Part shown: one piece after another, positions 18,113 through 23,875 of the stretch
How the letters are laid out: every line of letters begins with the position of its first letter
Numbering within the stretch: the first letter of the stretch is position 1
NCBI GenBank assembly: GCA_009731375.1
Contig: BJOX01000008.1
Coordinates: 1,752,325 to 1,776,199 of the forward strand
DNA length: 23,875 bases
From: Paulinella micropora
Lineage: Eukaryota > Cercozoa > Imbricatea > Euglyphida
Direction of reading: 5' to 3'
The notes under the pieces: model-generated
Database searches by the model: none
Seen by the model: only the letters and a program-made list of their open reading frames with translations
Told to the model about the DNA's origin: nothing
Program-made: the position numbers and the translations under genes

Positions 18113-19102
18113 TCAAGGTTCCACTGCTTGGACCAACGCCTCCCCGAGCAGCCCCAGCGCCTGCAGGACCAGCCCCAGCGCCTGCAGGACCAGCCCCAGC
18201 CGCCGGATCGTAGTGTTGTCTCCCGAGCGCTCCTCCAGCTGCCTCACACCCTCTGCCAGCGAGGAAGACAACTCTGCCGTCGGCAGGCGGCGGCGCTTGC
18301 GCGGGGGCACTGCCCGTACTGCCCTTACTGCCGGCACTGCCCTTACTGCCGGCACTGCCCGTACTGCCGGCACTGCCCGTACTGCCCTTACTGCCGGCAC
18401 TGCCGGCACTGCCGGTGCTGCAGGGACTGCCGGTGCTGCAGGGACTGCCGGCTTGCGCCCGAATTTGCGCGCGCACAGGTTCCCGACAAAGAAGACGCGC
18501 CCGCTGGGCACGTGTTCGAGCACGGACAGGTTGCTGATGCCCTCACCGCAGAGGCAATGGCTCCTGTGCGAGGCTGACCCGCGCAGGCACGCGGGCCTAG
18601 CAAGGCCGCCGCCGTTCTCTCCGTCCCCTGCGTCGCCGCCGTTCTCTCCGTCCCCTTGGTGGTAATTGTGCGAGGAGCTGTCTTCGTCCTCTTCCTCCTC
18701 GTCCTCTTCCTCCTCCTCGTCGTCTTCCTCGTCGTCTTCTTCTTCTTCTTCTTCTTCTTCTTCTTCTTCTTCTTCTTCTTCTTCGCCTTGTTCCTCGACG
18801 TACTCGCCGCCGTCCCTGCGGTTTTCGCAGTAGGGCAGATTACATTCGGCGGCGGCCTCGCACCAGGCCACTACGCGCTTTTCTCGCTTGTCCAGCAGGC
18901 GGAATTGGTCACGGTCTGCGTCGCCTGCCAGCGCGGCCAGGACGAGATCTAGCGGGTACGTGTTTTCGCTGTGTGCTTCCCACAGCGGCACGACATTGGC
19001 ACGCAGTTCCTCGCACGGCGGCATAATCTCGCGGCGTGGCCCGCGGCGCTGCCTGGGCTTGGGATCGCTGTTTGCGAGAGCACGGCCCGACCTTGTCCGC
19101 AT
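18113..19102 (-). CDS. CxCG-type zinc-binding protein with acidic tract, copy 2
   Basis: A 329-residue version of the protein at 14592-15464, longer by 39 residues that all lie in three repeat zones: a longer Glu run, a longer Ala-Val-Pro/Arg repeat, and an extra LGLVLQA heptad (a 21-bp unit, CTGCAGGACCAGCCCCAGCGC, present twice near 18161-18202 but once in copy 1). The CxCG and GNLCARKF zinc motif and both termini are unchanged. All length changes are multiples of three, so the frame has been kept. A few substitutions occur elsewhere (for example NADRD to DADRD). The gene is again head-to-head with the methyltransferase-like gene. The zinc-binding reading is based on the motif; the cellular function is unknown. 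Confidence 0.7.
   Translation of the reverse strand: MRTRSGRALANSDPKPRQRRGPRREIMPPCEELRANVVPLWEAHSENTYPLDLVLAALAGDADRDQFRLLDKREKRVVAWCEAAAECNLPYCENRRDGGEYVEEQGEEEEEEEEEEEEEEEEDDEEDDEEEEEDEEEEDEDSSSHNYHQGDGENGGDAGDGENGGGLARPACLRGSASHRSHCLCGEGISNLSVLEHVPSGRVFFVGNLCARKFGRKPAVPAAPAVPAAPAVPAVPAVRAVRAVPAVRAVPAVRAVPAVRAVRAVPPRKRRRLPTAELSSSLAEGVRQLEERSGDNTTIRRLGLVLQALGLVLQALGLLGEALVQAVEP
18308..18450. repeat. GC-rich minisatellite inside the zinc-protein gene, copy 2
   Basis: Variable short units of the type CACTGCC(C/G)(G/T)TACTGCC encode an Ala-Val-Pro/Arg repeat. The same array in copy 1 (14766-14846) is clearly shorter, so it is an actively length-variable tract. Confidence 0.8.
18678..18785. 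repeat. (TCC/TCG/TCT)n tract encoding a Glu/Asp run, copy 2
   Basis: A trinucleotide-rich tract ending in a long pure TTC run, read on the minus strand as Glu and Asp. The homologous tract in copy 1 (about 15078-15149) is shorter. Confidence 0.85.
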
Positions 19103-19470
19103 GAGCTACGACAAAAAGGGTACAAAAGAAGCAAGCCAGCAAACAATTCAGGACACAGTGCTTGAGGGCGCCCCTCGACGGGGTCAAGTCACACACAAAC
19201 ACACACGCGTCTTTCTTTGGTGGCACGATGGTACAAAAAAGCCCAAAGGCGCGTGAGAGGCTCCCCGGCGCTAACCACCCCCCGGCGGCCCCCCCCCTTC
19301 CCACCCTGCGTCCACCCCAGACACAGCCGGCCCCCGCGCGCACGAACTTTCTTTTTTAAATGGGGGGGGGGGGGCCGGCCGCACGGGGAGACGAAAGGCG
19401 GGGGCACGGCCAGGCAGGGGCCATTAAACACACAGCAAAGTCTCTCCGTGCGCGTAGTTCGCCCCACCCC
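19103..19470. promoter_or_regulatory. divergent promoter region of the cassette, copy 2
   Basis: The 368-bp counterpart of 15465-15832, of equal length and including the same 13-G run (19362-19374). No specific promoter motif is identifiable. Confidence 0.4.
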
Positions 19471-20658
19471 ATGAAAGCCAGGCGTCCATCCACCGTGAAG
19501 CTGCACACCAGACCGTCGCGCGACATCCAGCCAACAGAAGGCGCGACCAAGAAGCAGACGCGCAGGGCCCAGGCGCACGGCTTCGGTGTGCGCGAGCTGC
19601 GTGACGGCCCGCCCGACGGTGCCTTGGTTATATCGTACTGGCCCACCGAGTACGAGTCGCGCGCCACGGCGGCCCGCGAGGCCCGAAAAGGCGGCGGCTC
19701 GGTCGAGGCTGGTGCGCGCGTGCAGTGGCACGACGAAACACTGGGCAGCGACAGCCGTGCCGCATGGTTTCTGGCGTGGGAAGTAACGGGCGGTGCCGAG
19801 CTGATCTCGCGGGCAATCTTGGACGCCAAGCTCCAAAAGGTAAGGTACCACGCGCACGAGTACAAGGTGGGCAAGCGCGCCAGAGAGATCGACGGAGTGC
19901 TGTGGGCCGAAATCATCTACCGCGGCGGGGACCGCTGGCACGGCAGGAGCCAGTACGCGCCCGTGCCGCTGTTCGACGCAGAACTGCGTGCGGCCGCCGG
20001 AGTTCTCGACGGGCAGAGCCACGCCAAGCCCCGTGAAATTGACACGTTCAACAACTCGCGGGACCCGAAGTTCAAGCAACTCTGCAACGCCGCCATTGGC
20101 CGCCACATGCAAACGTTAGGAGAGACGCGGTCCGGCGGAATACGGGCGCTCGTGCTGGACGGGCACGAGGGTGCGAGCTGCCGCGCGCTACAGGCGGCGG
20201 GCGGTGCCACGATTTCGATAGATGTGCCCAACTTCTGCGCGGACGTGTGCGACGCGCTCGAGCAACTGCAACTCTTAGGCGTTCGCGTGCACCGCCGCTC
20301 GTTGCAGCAACTGCTGGAGACCGCCAACGCAGAGACGCGCTGGGACGTGGCGTACCTGGACTTCTGCGACATGCTGCACGGCAATATGCGCGGCCTGCGC
20401 CTGCTGCTGCCGCACCTGGACCCGAGGCCCGGCACGCTGCTGGCGGTGACGCTGTTCTGCGGGCGCGGCACGCTGGAAAGGCTGACGTACTACGCGGGCG
20501 ACCTGGAACAGACGCGGGCCGTGTACAGCGCGGAACTGGCGGCCCTGCTGGGCCGGGAGGGCTGGCGGGCGTCCCTGCTCGACTACCGGCCGTCGGGGAC
20601 CATGTGCTTCTGGCTCTTTCGGGTGTACGGCCGCGCCTTGCTGAGGCCGAGCGACTAA
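19471..20658 (+). CDS. methyltransferase-like Rossmann-fold protein, copy 2 (complete)
   Basis: A 395-residue protein starting MKARRPSTVKL. The C-terminal half has the layout of a class I SAM-dependent methyltransferase: a beta strand and loop ALVLDGHEGASCRAL (D230 near its centre), an acidic strand end ISIDVPN (D251), and a strand resembling motif IV, WDVAYLDFCDML (D292, D297). LLPHLDPRPGTLLAVTLFCGRG follows. Similar LDG...G / VPN / YLDFC signatures occur in protist and giant-virus proteins annotated as methyltransferase-like, but substrate and activity are unknown. The N-terminal half (to about residue 215) is basic and Arg-rich, with an aromatic-rich stretch (VLWAEIIYRGGDRWHGR) I cannot place. 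No signal or membrane segment is seen. The stop at 20656-20658 is followed within ten bases by a tandem-repeat 3' region and an AATAAA signal. Confidence 0.65.
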   Translation: MKARRPSTVKLHTRPSRDIQPTEGATKKQTRRAQAHGFGVRELRDGPPDGALVISYWPTEYESRATAAREARKGGGSVEAGARVQWHDETLGSDSRAAWFLAWEVTGGAELISRAILDAKLQKVRYHAHEYKVGKRAREIDGVLWAEIIYRGGDRWHGRSQYAPVPLFDAELRAAAGVLDGQSHAKPREIDTFNNSRDPKFKQLCNAAIGRHMQTLGETRSGGIRALVLDGHEGASCRALQAAGGATISIDVPNFCADVCDALEQLQLLGVRVHRRSLQQLLETANAETRWDVAYLDFCDMLHGNMRGLRLLLPHLDPRPGTLLAVTLFCGRGTLERLTYYAGDLEQTRAVYSAELAALLGREGWRASLLDYRPSGTMCFWLFRVYGRALLRPSD

Positions 20659-20665
20659 ACTAAAG

Positions 20666-20790
20666 AAAAAAAAAGTTGTTACAGTTTAGATTCCCAAAAA
20701 AAAATTGTTACAGTTAAGATGCCAAAAAAAAAGTTGTTACAGTTAAGATTCCAAAAAAAAATTGTTACAGTTAAGATTCAAAACAAAATT
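20666..20790 (+). repeat. tandem 28-30 bp repeats in the 3' region
   Basis: Four complete units and a decayed fifth. Each unit is a run of eight or nine A followed by (G)TTGTTACAGTTAAGATTCC with minor changes. They lie immediately after the methyltransferase-like stop codon and before AATAAA, so they would be in the 3' untranslated region. I see no inverted symmetry that would make a hairpin. Confidence 0.9.
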
Positions 20791-20795
20791 GTTTT

Positions 20796-20801
20796 AATAA
20801 A
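20796..20801 (+). terminator. AATAAA polyadenylation signal
   Basis: AATAAA about 140 bases beyond the stop of the methyltransferase-like gene (copy 2), followed by T-rich sequence. This is a plausible mRNA 3'-end signal between convergent genes. Confidence 0.5.
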
Positions 20802-20893
20802 GCTTTCCTTGGCTCTTTTTTTGACTGTTTTTGCCAAAGTTTTTTTTTTGGTGGGTAGACTTTGAACTTAGACCGGCCCTACCAAACCGGCTC

Positions 20894-21340
20894 TCAGATT
20901 AAATCTTTTCTTTGTGGATCTCTCAAGTAAAGAATCCGTTTACGCTCCGCGGCGTCTGCCAGAAAGCGCAGAGCTAGCACGGAACCAAGCAGGAGCCAGG
21001 CGTCGCCGTAGTAATCGGAGTTTGGTACAATGCCGGCTATGGCCAGCCTGGCCGCGATTAGGACGGCCTGCACCGTGCACGAATTTTCGGCTGGCTGGAC
21101 TTGAGCGAGCGACGGCTGCACTTGGAATTCAAGTGTATTGGTCGTGAAGCCCAGCAAGGATGACAGCCCGCTGACTGTTCGCAGTTTTTCCTGCAGCCTG
21201 GCCACTGCTGCGCAGTTGACCACCGTGTTAGCATTAGAGTCGCACAGAACCAGCCCACCTGTCTTGCCTTTGTACAGAACGAACAAGTGGTCCAGCAGGC
21301 CGCACAGAAAGATATCGGCGCCCGCCGAAAGTTGGCTCAC
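20894..21340 (-). CDS. 3' part of a frameshifted unknown gene
   Basis: This frame opens right after a stop, with only a GTG at 21340, so it has no normal start. It looks like the continuation of the ORF at 21234-22355 in the neighbouring frame. The sequence is protein-like from its first residues (AGADIFLCGLLDHLFVLYKG, LVLCDSNANTVVN) through hydrophobic helices (CTVQAVLIAARLAIAGIV, WLLLGSVLALRFLADAA) to a charged end at 20894. The family is not recognised. It faces the methyltransferase-like gene convergently. Confidence 0.55.
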   Translation of the reverse strand: MSQLSAGADIFLCGLLDHLFVLYKGKTGGLVLCDSNANTVVNCAAVARLQEKLRTVSGLSSLLGFTTNTLEFQVQPSLAQVQPAENSCTVQAVLIAARLAIAGIVPNSDYYGDAWLLLGSVLALRFLADAAERKRILYLRDPQRKDLI

Positions 21341-22355
21341 TTATGTTGTGTCCGTCGACGCAATACATACTTTCGGAATCCAGCTCAAGCGCTACAGGGC
21401 AGAGACGACGCGCAACTGTAAAGGTCGGCTCTAGCTCGTGTAGCATGGCCATCGCGGTTAGGAGTCGTGCCACGGCGGTAGACACAGTCAAGACCGACGC
21501 GCCGTAGAAGCCTTGCTGGTTGTAGAAAAAGTAGCGATAATTGTGCCAGGTTGCGTATTCATAAACCTGAACCACAGGGTTCAGGCGGCCGTCTATTAAG
21601 CACAACGCCCCTACCAACAGGCTCCCCAGCATTAGCAAATGCCGCTGCTCACCCTTTGCGCGCATCGGTTCGAAACATTTGTCCCAGCAGATCTGCCAAT
21701 CGTCTGCTAACACCAACGGACGGGGCTCTTGGTACTTGTACGGAGGGGCGCGATGACACACCATGTCGGGTGCTGCTTGTTTCAGGATCTGCGCAATGGG
21801 CCCGCACCACCTTGCTACTACACAGCGGAATTTGTTTAGGTCCTCGTCGTTTCTGGGCATGGCGGCCACGTAGCCCAGCCGATCTTCCACTACTTCCAGC
21901 TGCATGGGGTCTAGCGCCCATTCTTGGCATTCGAATCCAACCTCGCCGCTGGTCGGTGGCCTTGTTTTGGGATCGCGCTCGATGACTGTCTGCGCAGAGA
22001 ACAAAAGCCGGGGACTCTTCGGCAGCAGGCGCCTGACGTGCGGGTTTTGCAGCCCGGGCCCGTAGAAGAAAAAAAATCTGCGTGTTTTCTGTTCTATGAA
22101 CTCTACGCTGACGCGCAAGTGCTGTAGTGCCGGCGGCAAAGACGTCTTTAGACAATCTCGGTAATCGCTTAGCGTTGCCCTGTGCTTGTTTTCTCTGATG
22201 CCCTCGGCCCACTTGGTGATCAAGTCGTGCTCGCTGATTGCGCCGGTCGGCTGGCCAGCCGGAGAGTTTATGCACCGAGGGTCTTCTGGTATTAGCGCCT
22301 CGACCTCCACTCCCCAGTCGCGTGCCAGCGCCAAGGCTAGGCTGTAGACCCACAT
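21234..22355 (-). CDS. uncharacterised 373-aa ORF, 5' part of a frameshifted gene
   Basis: The first Met after the 10-N gap (22379-22388) is at 22355 (MWVYSLALALARDWGVEVEA); the true start may lie in the gap. The protein is mixed, with two hydrophobic stretches (HLLMLGSLLVGALCLIDG and VLTVSTAVARLLTAMAML) and many aromatic residues, and matches no family I know. From about 21345 the residues turn Gly/Arg-rich (FGGRRYLSVRPAGPLVRS), and the neighbouring frame takes over with convincing protein. That indicates a one-base shift near 21335-21345 between SMYCVDGHNIS and SAGADIFLC. No heptanucleotide slippery site is evident there, so a sequencing error or a disabling mutation is more likely than programmed frameshifting. 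A complete product would be about 490-500 residues. Confidence 0.55.
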   Translation of the reverse strand: MWVYSLALALARDWGVEVEALIPEDPRCINSPAGQPTGAISEHDLITKWAEGIRENKHRATLSDYRDCLKTSLPPALQHLRVSVEFIEQKTRRFFFFYGPGLQNPHVRRLLPKSPRLLFSAQTVIERDPKTRPPTSGEVGFECQEWALDPMQLEVVEDRLGYVAAMPRNDEDLNKFRCVVARWCGPIAQILKQAAPDMVCHRAPPYKYQEPRPLVLADDWQICWDKCFEPMRAKGEQRHLLMLGSLLVGALCLIDGRLNPVVQVYEYATWHNYRYFFYNQQGFYGASVLTVSTAVARLLTAMAMLHELEPTFTVARRLCPVALELDSESMYCVDGHNISEPTFGGRRYLSVRPAGPLVRSVQRQDRWAGSVRL

Positions 22356-23251
22356 GCACCAGGAGCCGTACCTAGTTTNNNNNNNNNNCAATACATACAT
22401 ACATTACATACATACATTACATACATGCATACATACATGCATACATACATGCATACATACATACAGACATACATACAGACATACATACATACATACATAC
22501 ATACATACATACATGCATACATGCATACATGCATACATACATACATACATACATACATACTGTGTATATTGACTGCGAGAACAAGAACTTTACGTTCCAA
22601 ATTTTGGAGTCTTGTCTCTAAGTTTTTCAACTCCTCCTTCTTCTCCTCCTGCTTCACCTCATTAGCATTGTTATTATTCTGCGGTACTGGTGCGTTTACT
22701 ATGTGAGCGACATTGTCTTGTGGTACTTGAGTACACACATTGTCTTTTTGCTCGCCACCCGCCGCGATCGTAGACATTGAGTCTGTTCGTGGTTGTTTGC
22801 TTGGCCGAGGCGATANNNNNNNNNNCGCATGCCAACTCGTGGCTAGTCCCGTGCTCAGCTTGTCTGCGAGCAGCGTCGCCGCTGTCTGGTCCAGAAGGCC
22901 CTTCTCAATTTCGGCCGCCAGAGTTTGCAGGTCCGGTGATGTTAATATCGACGATGAGATTAGCAGGCTTTGTTGTTCCTTGGCTAACTCAGGCAGCACA
23001 GCTCTGTGCTTTTTGCGCGGAGGTTTCTGAGCGGGGCTTAATGCCGGTTCACAGGTGGCACAGGCAGCAATGTTGGCGGGCCATAGTTCCGTGGGCGGAG
23101 GGGGCAGATCTACACGAAAGGTAACAAGGGGCTCTGAACGGTGTTTCAGGCAATCTCGTACGCGACCGTATAACTGCTCGAAACCTTCGCAATGCTTAAT
23201 CTCTACAACTGCCTCCTCTAGCAGCTCTTTTTGAAACAAAGTTTCCGGCAT
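22337..23251 (-). CDS. uncharacterised coiled-coil protein with microsatellite tail
   Basis: I place the start at 23251 (MPETLFQKELLEEAVVEIKH). The frame is open further upstream, but that part is encoded by T-rich and palindromic sequence and looks untranslated. The N-terminal helical part (EGFEQLYGRVRDCLKH) leads to a Pro-rich segment with CxxC (ACATCEP), then helices (LQTLAAEIEKGLLDQTAATL). A 10-N gap (22816-22825) follows, then a low-complexity Asn/Gln/Glu stretch, and a coiled-coil helix (LETRLQNLERKVLVLAVNI). After NIHS the frame enters the TACA/TATG microsatellite and would encode dozens of Met-Tyr-Val-Cys repeats before crossing another gap. The natural C-terminus was probably close to the helix and has been altered or extended by repeat growth. 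No family is recognised. Confidence 0.5.
   Translation of the reverse strand: MPETLFQKELLEEAVVEIKHCEGFEQLYGRVRDCLKHRSEPLVTFRVDLPPPPTELWPANIAACATCEPALSPAQKPPRKKHRAVLPELAKEQQSLLISSSILTSPDLQTLAAEIEKGLLDQTAATLLADKLSTGLATSWHAXXXXSPRPSKQPRTDSMSTIAAGGEQKDNVCTQVPQDNVAHIVNAPVPQNNNNANEVKQEEKKEELKNLETRLQNLERKVLVLAVNIHSMYVCMYVCMHVCMYACMYVCMYVCMYVCMYVCMYVCMYVCMYVCMYVMYVCNVCMYXXXXKLGTAPGACGSTA
22389..22560. repeat. (TACA)n / (CATA)n microsatellite
   Basis: About 170 bp of ATACATAC-type tetranucleotides with interspersed TGCA and CAGA variants, next to a 10-N gap that it probably caused. Confidence 0.95.
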
Positions 23252-23330
23252 AGTCTTGGTAAAAACCCAACCTCGCCTCTTTTTTTTTTCTTGGCTGCAG
23301 ATTTGCTTTTTTTTAGGGTGGTTTCGAACG

Positions 23331-23376
23331 GGGGAAAATTTGCCGGAAGCTACGGAAATTTGCCGCAATTTGCGGC
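23331..23376. promoter_or_regulatory. AATTTGCCG repeats and palindrome upstream of the 23251 gene
   Basis: Upstream of the coiled-coil gene, AAATTTGCCG occurs twice about 21 bases apart, and a third related AATTTGCGGC follows. The last two create a 7-bp-arm palindrome, GCCGCAA-T-TTGCGGC (23362-23376). Such clustered direct and inverted copies suggest binding sites for a regulator or replication protein. This is inferred from pattern and position only. Confidence 0.3.
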
Positions 23377-23443
23377 ATGCAAAGAAAACCTTTCTTGCGC
23401 GATTTCGGCATTTGGAAATGAACACAAGAAGATTTTTGGTCGC

Positions 23444-23562
23444 CTAAATGTGGCTGACCTCATACACCTTGTCAGTGGACAAGTCTTCCATCTCCACCGT
23501 GGACACCAACGCCGATACTTCTGAGTTAAACTCTAGCCTAGAGAGGCTATCAGCGACCACAT
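23444..23562 (-). pseudogene. Ty3/gypsy RNase H C-terminal fragment
   Basis: Minus-strand translation from the 10-N gap reads VVADSLSRLEFNSEVSALV and on to VYEVSHI, then TAG at 23444-23446. VADSLSRL is the hallmark end of the RNase H domain in Ty3/gypsy pol (usual form NVVADALSRL). The codon just before is cut by the gap but ends in AT, compatible with the usual Asn or His. It is on the same strand as the integrase at 3743-6138 and represents the part of pol that normally precedes it. The two do not overlap in content. The rest of RNase H and the reverse transcriptase are not present; whatever lies beyond the gap at 23563-23572 does not read as RNase H. Confidence 0.8.
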
Positions 23563-23572
23563 NNNNNNNNNN

Positions 23573-23691
23573 CCGAAATTTGGGTTGGAGCTTGCCCATG
23601 AGCCTCCTCCTCCTCTGGGTGGGGGGGCTGGAGCTCGAACAGCTCTCCCTCCATAAGGGGTATATCCCCGACCTCCTCCTCTTCCTCTCAT
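23573..23691 (-). CDS. Arg-Gly-rich ORF, possibly gag N-terminus (partial)
   Basis: The frame begins MRGRGGGRGYTPYGGRA, continues Pro/Gly-rich (PPPRGGGGSWASSNPNF), and is cut by the 10-N gap. RG-rich segments bind nucleic acid and occur in gag proteins and many RNA-binding proteins. Its position on the minus strand, upstream of the RNase H fragment, would fit the gag start of the same retroelement if the gap hides the rest of gag-pol. Alternative frames are also open, so the coding claim is weak. Confidence 0.25.
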
Positions 23692-23875
23692 TAAAAGTTT
23701 TATTACTGATTTCTGGGGTGACGAGCCGACGTGGCCGCGTTCACTAACTGAAGTGAAGAAATGCTTACGGACTTTATTCTAAAATAATAAGCCGTATACT
23801 ATTATCCTGCCATATAATGAGAAGGCGATATGGGCGCAGGAAATAAGGGACCGGCTTATTGATCATCCTATACCG
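23692..23875. other. AT-rich right flank
   Basis: No gene is seen. The composition returns to that of the left flank. If the minus-strand retroelement starts at 23691, this could be its leader or 5' LTR. I looked for similarity to the left flank that would mark paired LTRs and found none beyond short matches such as CCGTATAC. Confidence 0.4.

Larger units (their letters stand above)
17167..20638. repeat. 3.4-kb cassette duplication, copy 2
   Basis: The homologous partner of 13645-17000 in the same orientation. It continues to the right into the intact 3' end of the methyltransferase-like gene. Confidence 0.92.

Noticed and set aside
20666-20790. CRISPR-like array
   Set aside because: Units are contiguous with no unique spacers, and the context is a eukaryotic-type 3' region, so it is a simple tandem repeat.
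6120-23445. Polinton/Maverick or DNA-transposon ends at the borders of the virus-like block
   Set aside because: No inverted terminal repeats are visible at the two edges, and the left edge lies inside a gene, so the block does not look like a complete mobile element.
1-23875. tRNA or rRNA genes
   Set aside because: Reading through both strands I saw no cloverleaf-like T-arm/anticodon arrangement or conserved rRNA segments. A tRNAscan-type search was not possible here.

Overview
The window looks like a draft scaffold from a eukaryotic nuclear genome. It has several N gaps (four of exactly 10 N plus larger ones of 147, 543 and 166 N), many microsatellites and pieces of a Ty3/gypsy LTR retrotransposon. 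Inside it lies a dense, GC-rich, apparently intron-less gene block of about 17 kb that resembles a nucleocytoplasmic large DNA virus (giant virus). The virus-like signs are: short T-rich or homopolymer-rich spacers between tightly packed genes on both strands; a CxCG...GNxCARKF zinc-binding protein of a kind common in giant viruses; Sel1-repeat and DUF285/BspA-like surface proteins; and several ORFs I cannot place. No hallmark giant-virus gene (capsid, DNA polymerase, packaging ATPase) is present, so the viral origin is inferred. The host cannot be named from this sequence.

Layout: 1-1927 is AT-rich, gene-poor flank with microsatellites, palindromes and a repeated 49-50 bp element. 1928-6130 (minus) is Ty3/gypsy integrase sequence, present as two direct copies of 1628 bp across a 147-N gap; the left copy has a nonsense mutation. 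From 6131 the composition changes. A truncated DUF285-type secreted protein (minus) faces a frameshifted paralogue (plus, 7411-9347). Next come a Sel1-repeat protein (minus, 9923-10447), an unknown 380-aa protein (plus, 11018-12160), a gapped gene whose coiled-coil C-terminus ends at 13038, and then a three-gene cassette present twice: bestrophin-like membrane protein (minus), CxCG zinc protein (minus) and methyltransferase-like Rossmann protein (plus). The copies are 13645-17000 and 17167-20638. After a tandem-repeat 3' region come an unknown frameshifted gene (minus, 20894-22355) and a coiled-coil protein whose C-terminus runs into a TACA/TATG microsatellite (minus, 22337-23251).

At the right edge (23444-23562, minus) lies the end of a Ty3/gypsy RNase H domain, with the diagnostic VVADSLSRL motif. 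It sits on the same strand as the integrase at the left and does not overlap it. The two could be halves of one pol gene with the virus-like block lodged between them, which is the most interesting structural reading of the window. Both large duplications straddle N gaps, so true tandem duplication and false duplication by the assembler must be told apart before any biological conclusion is drawn.
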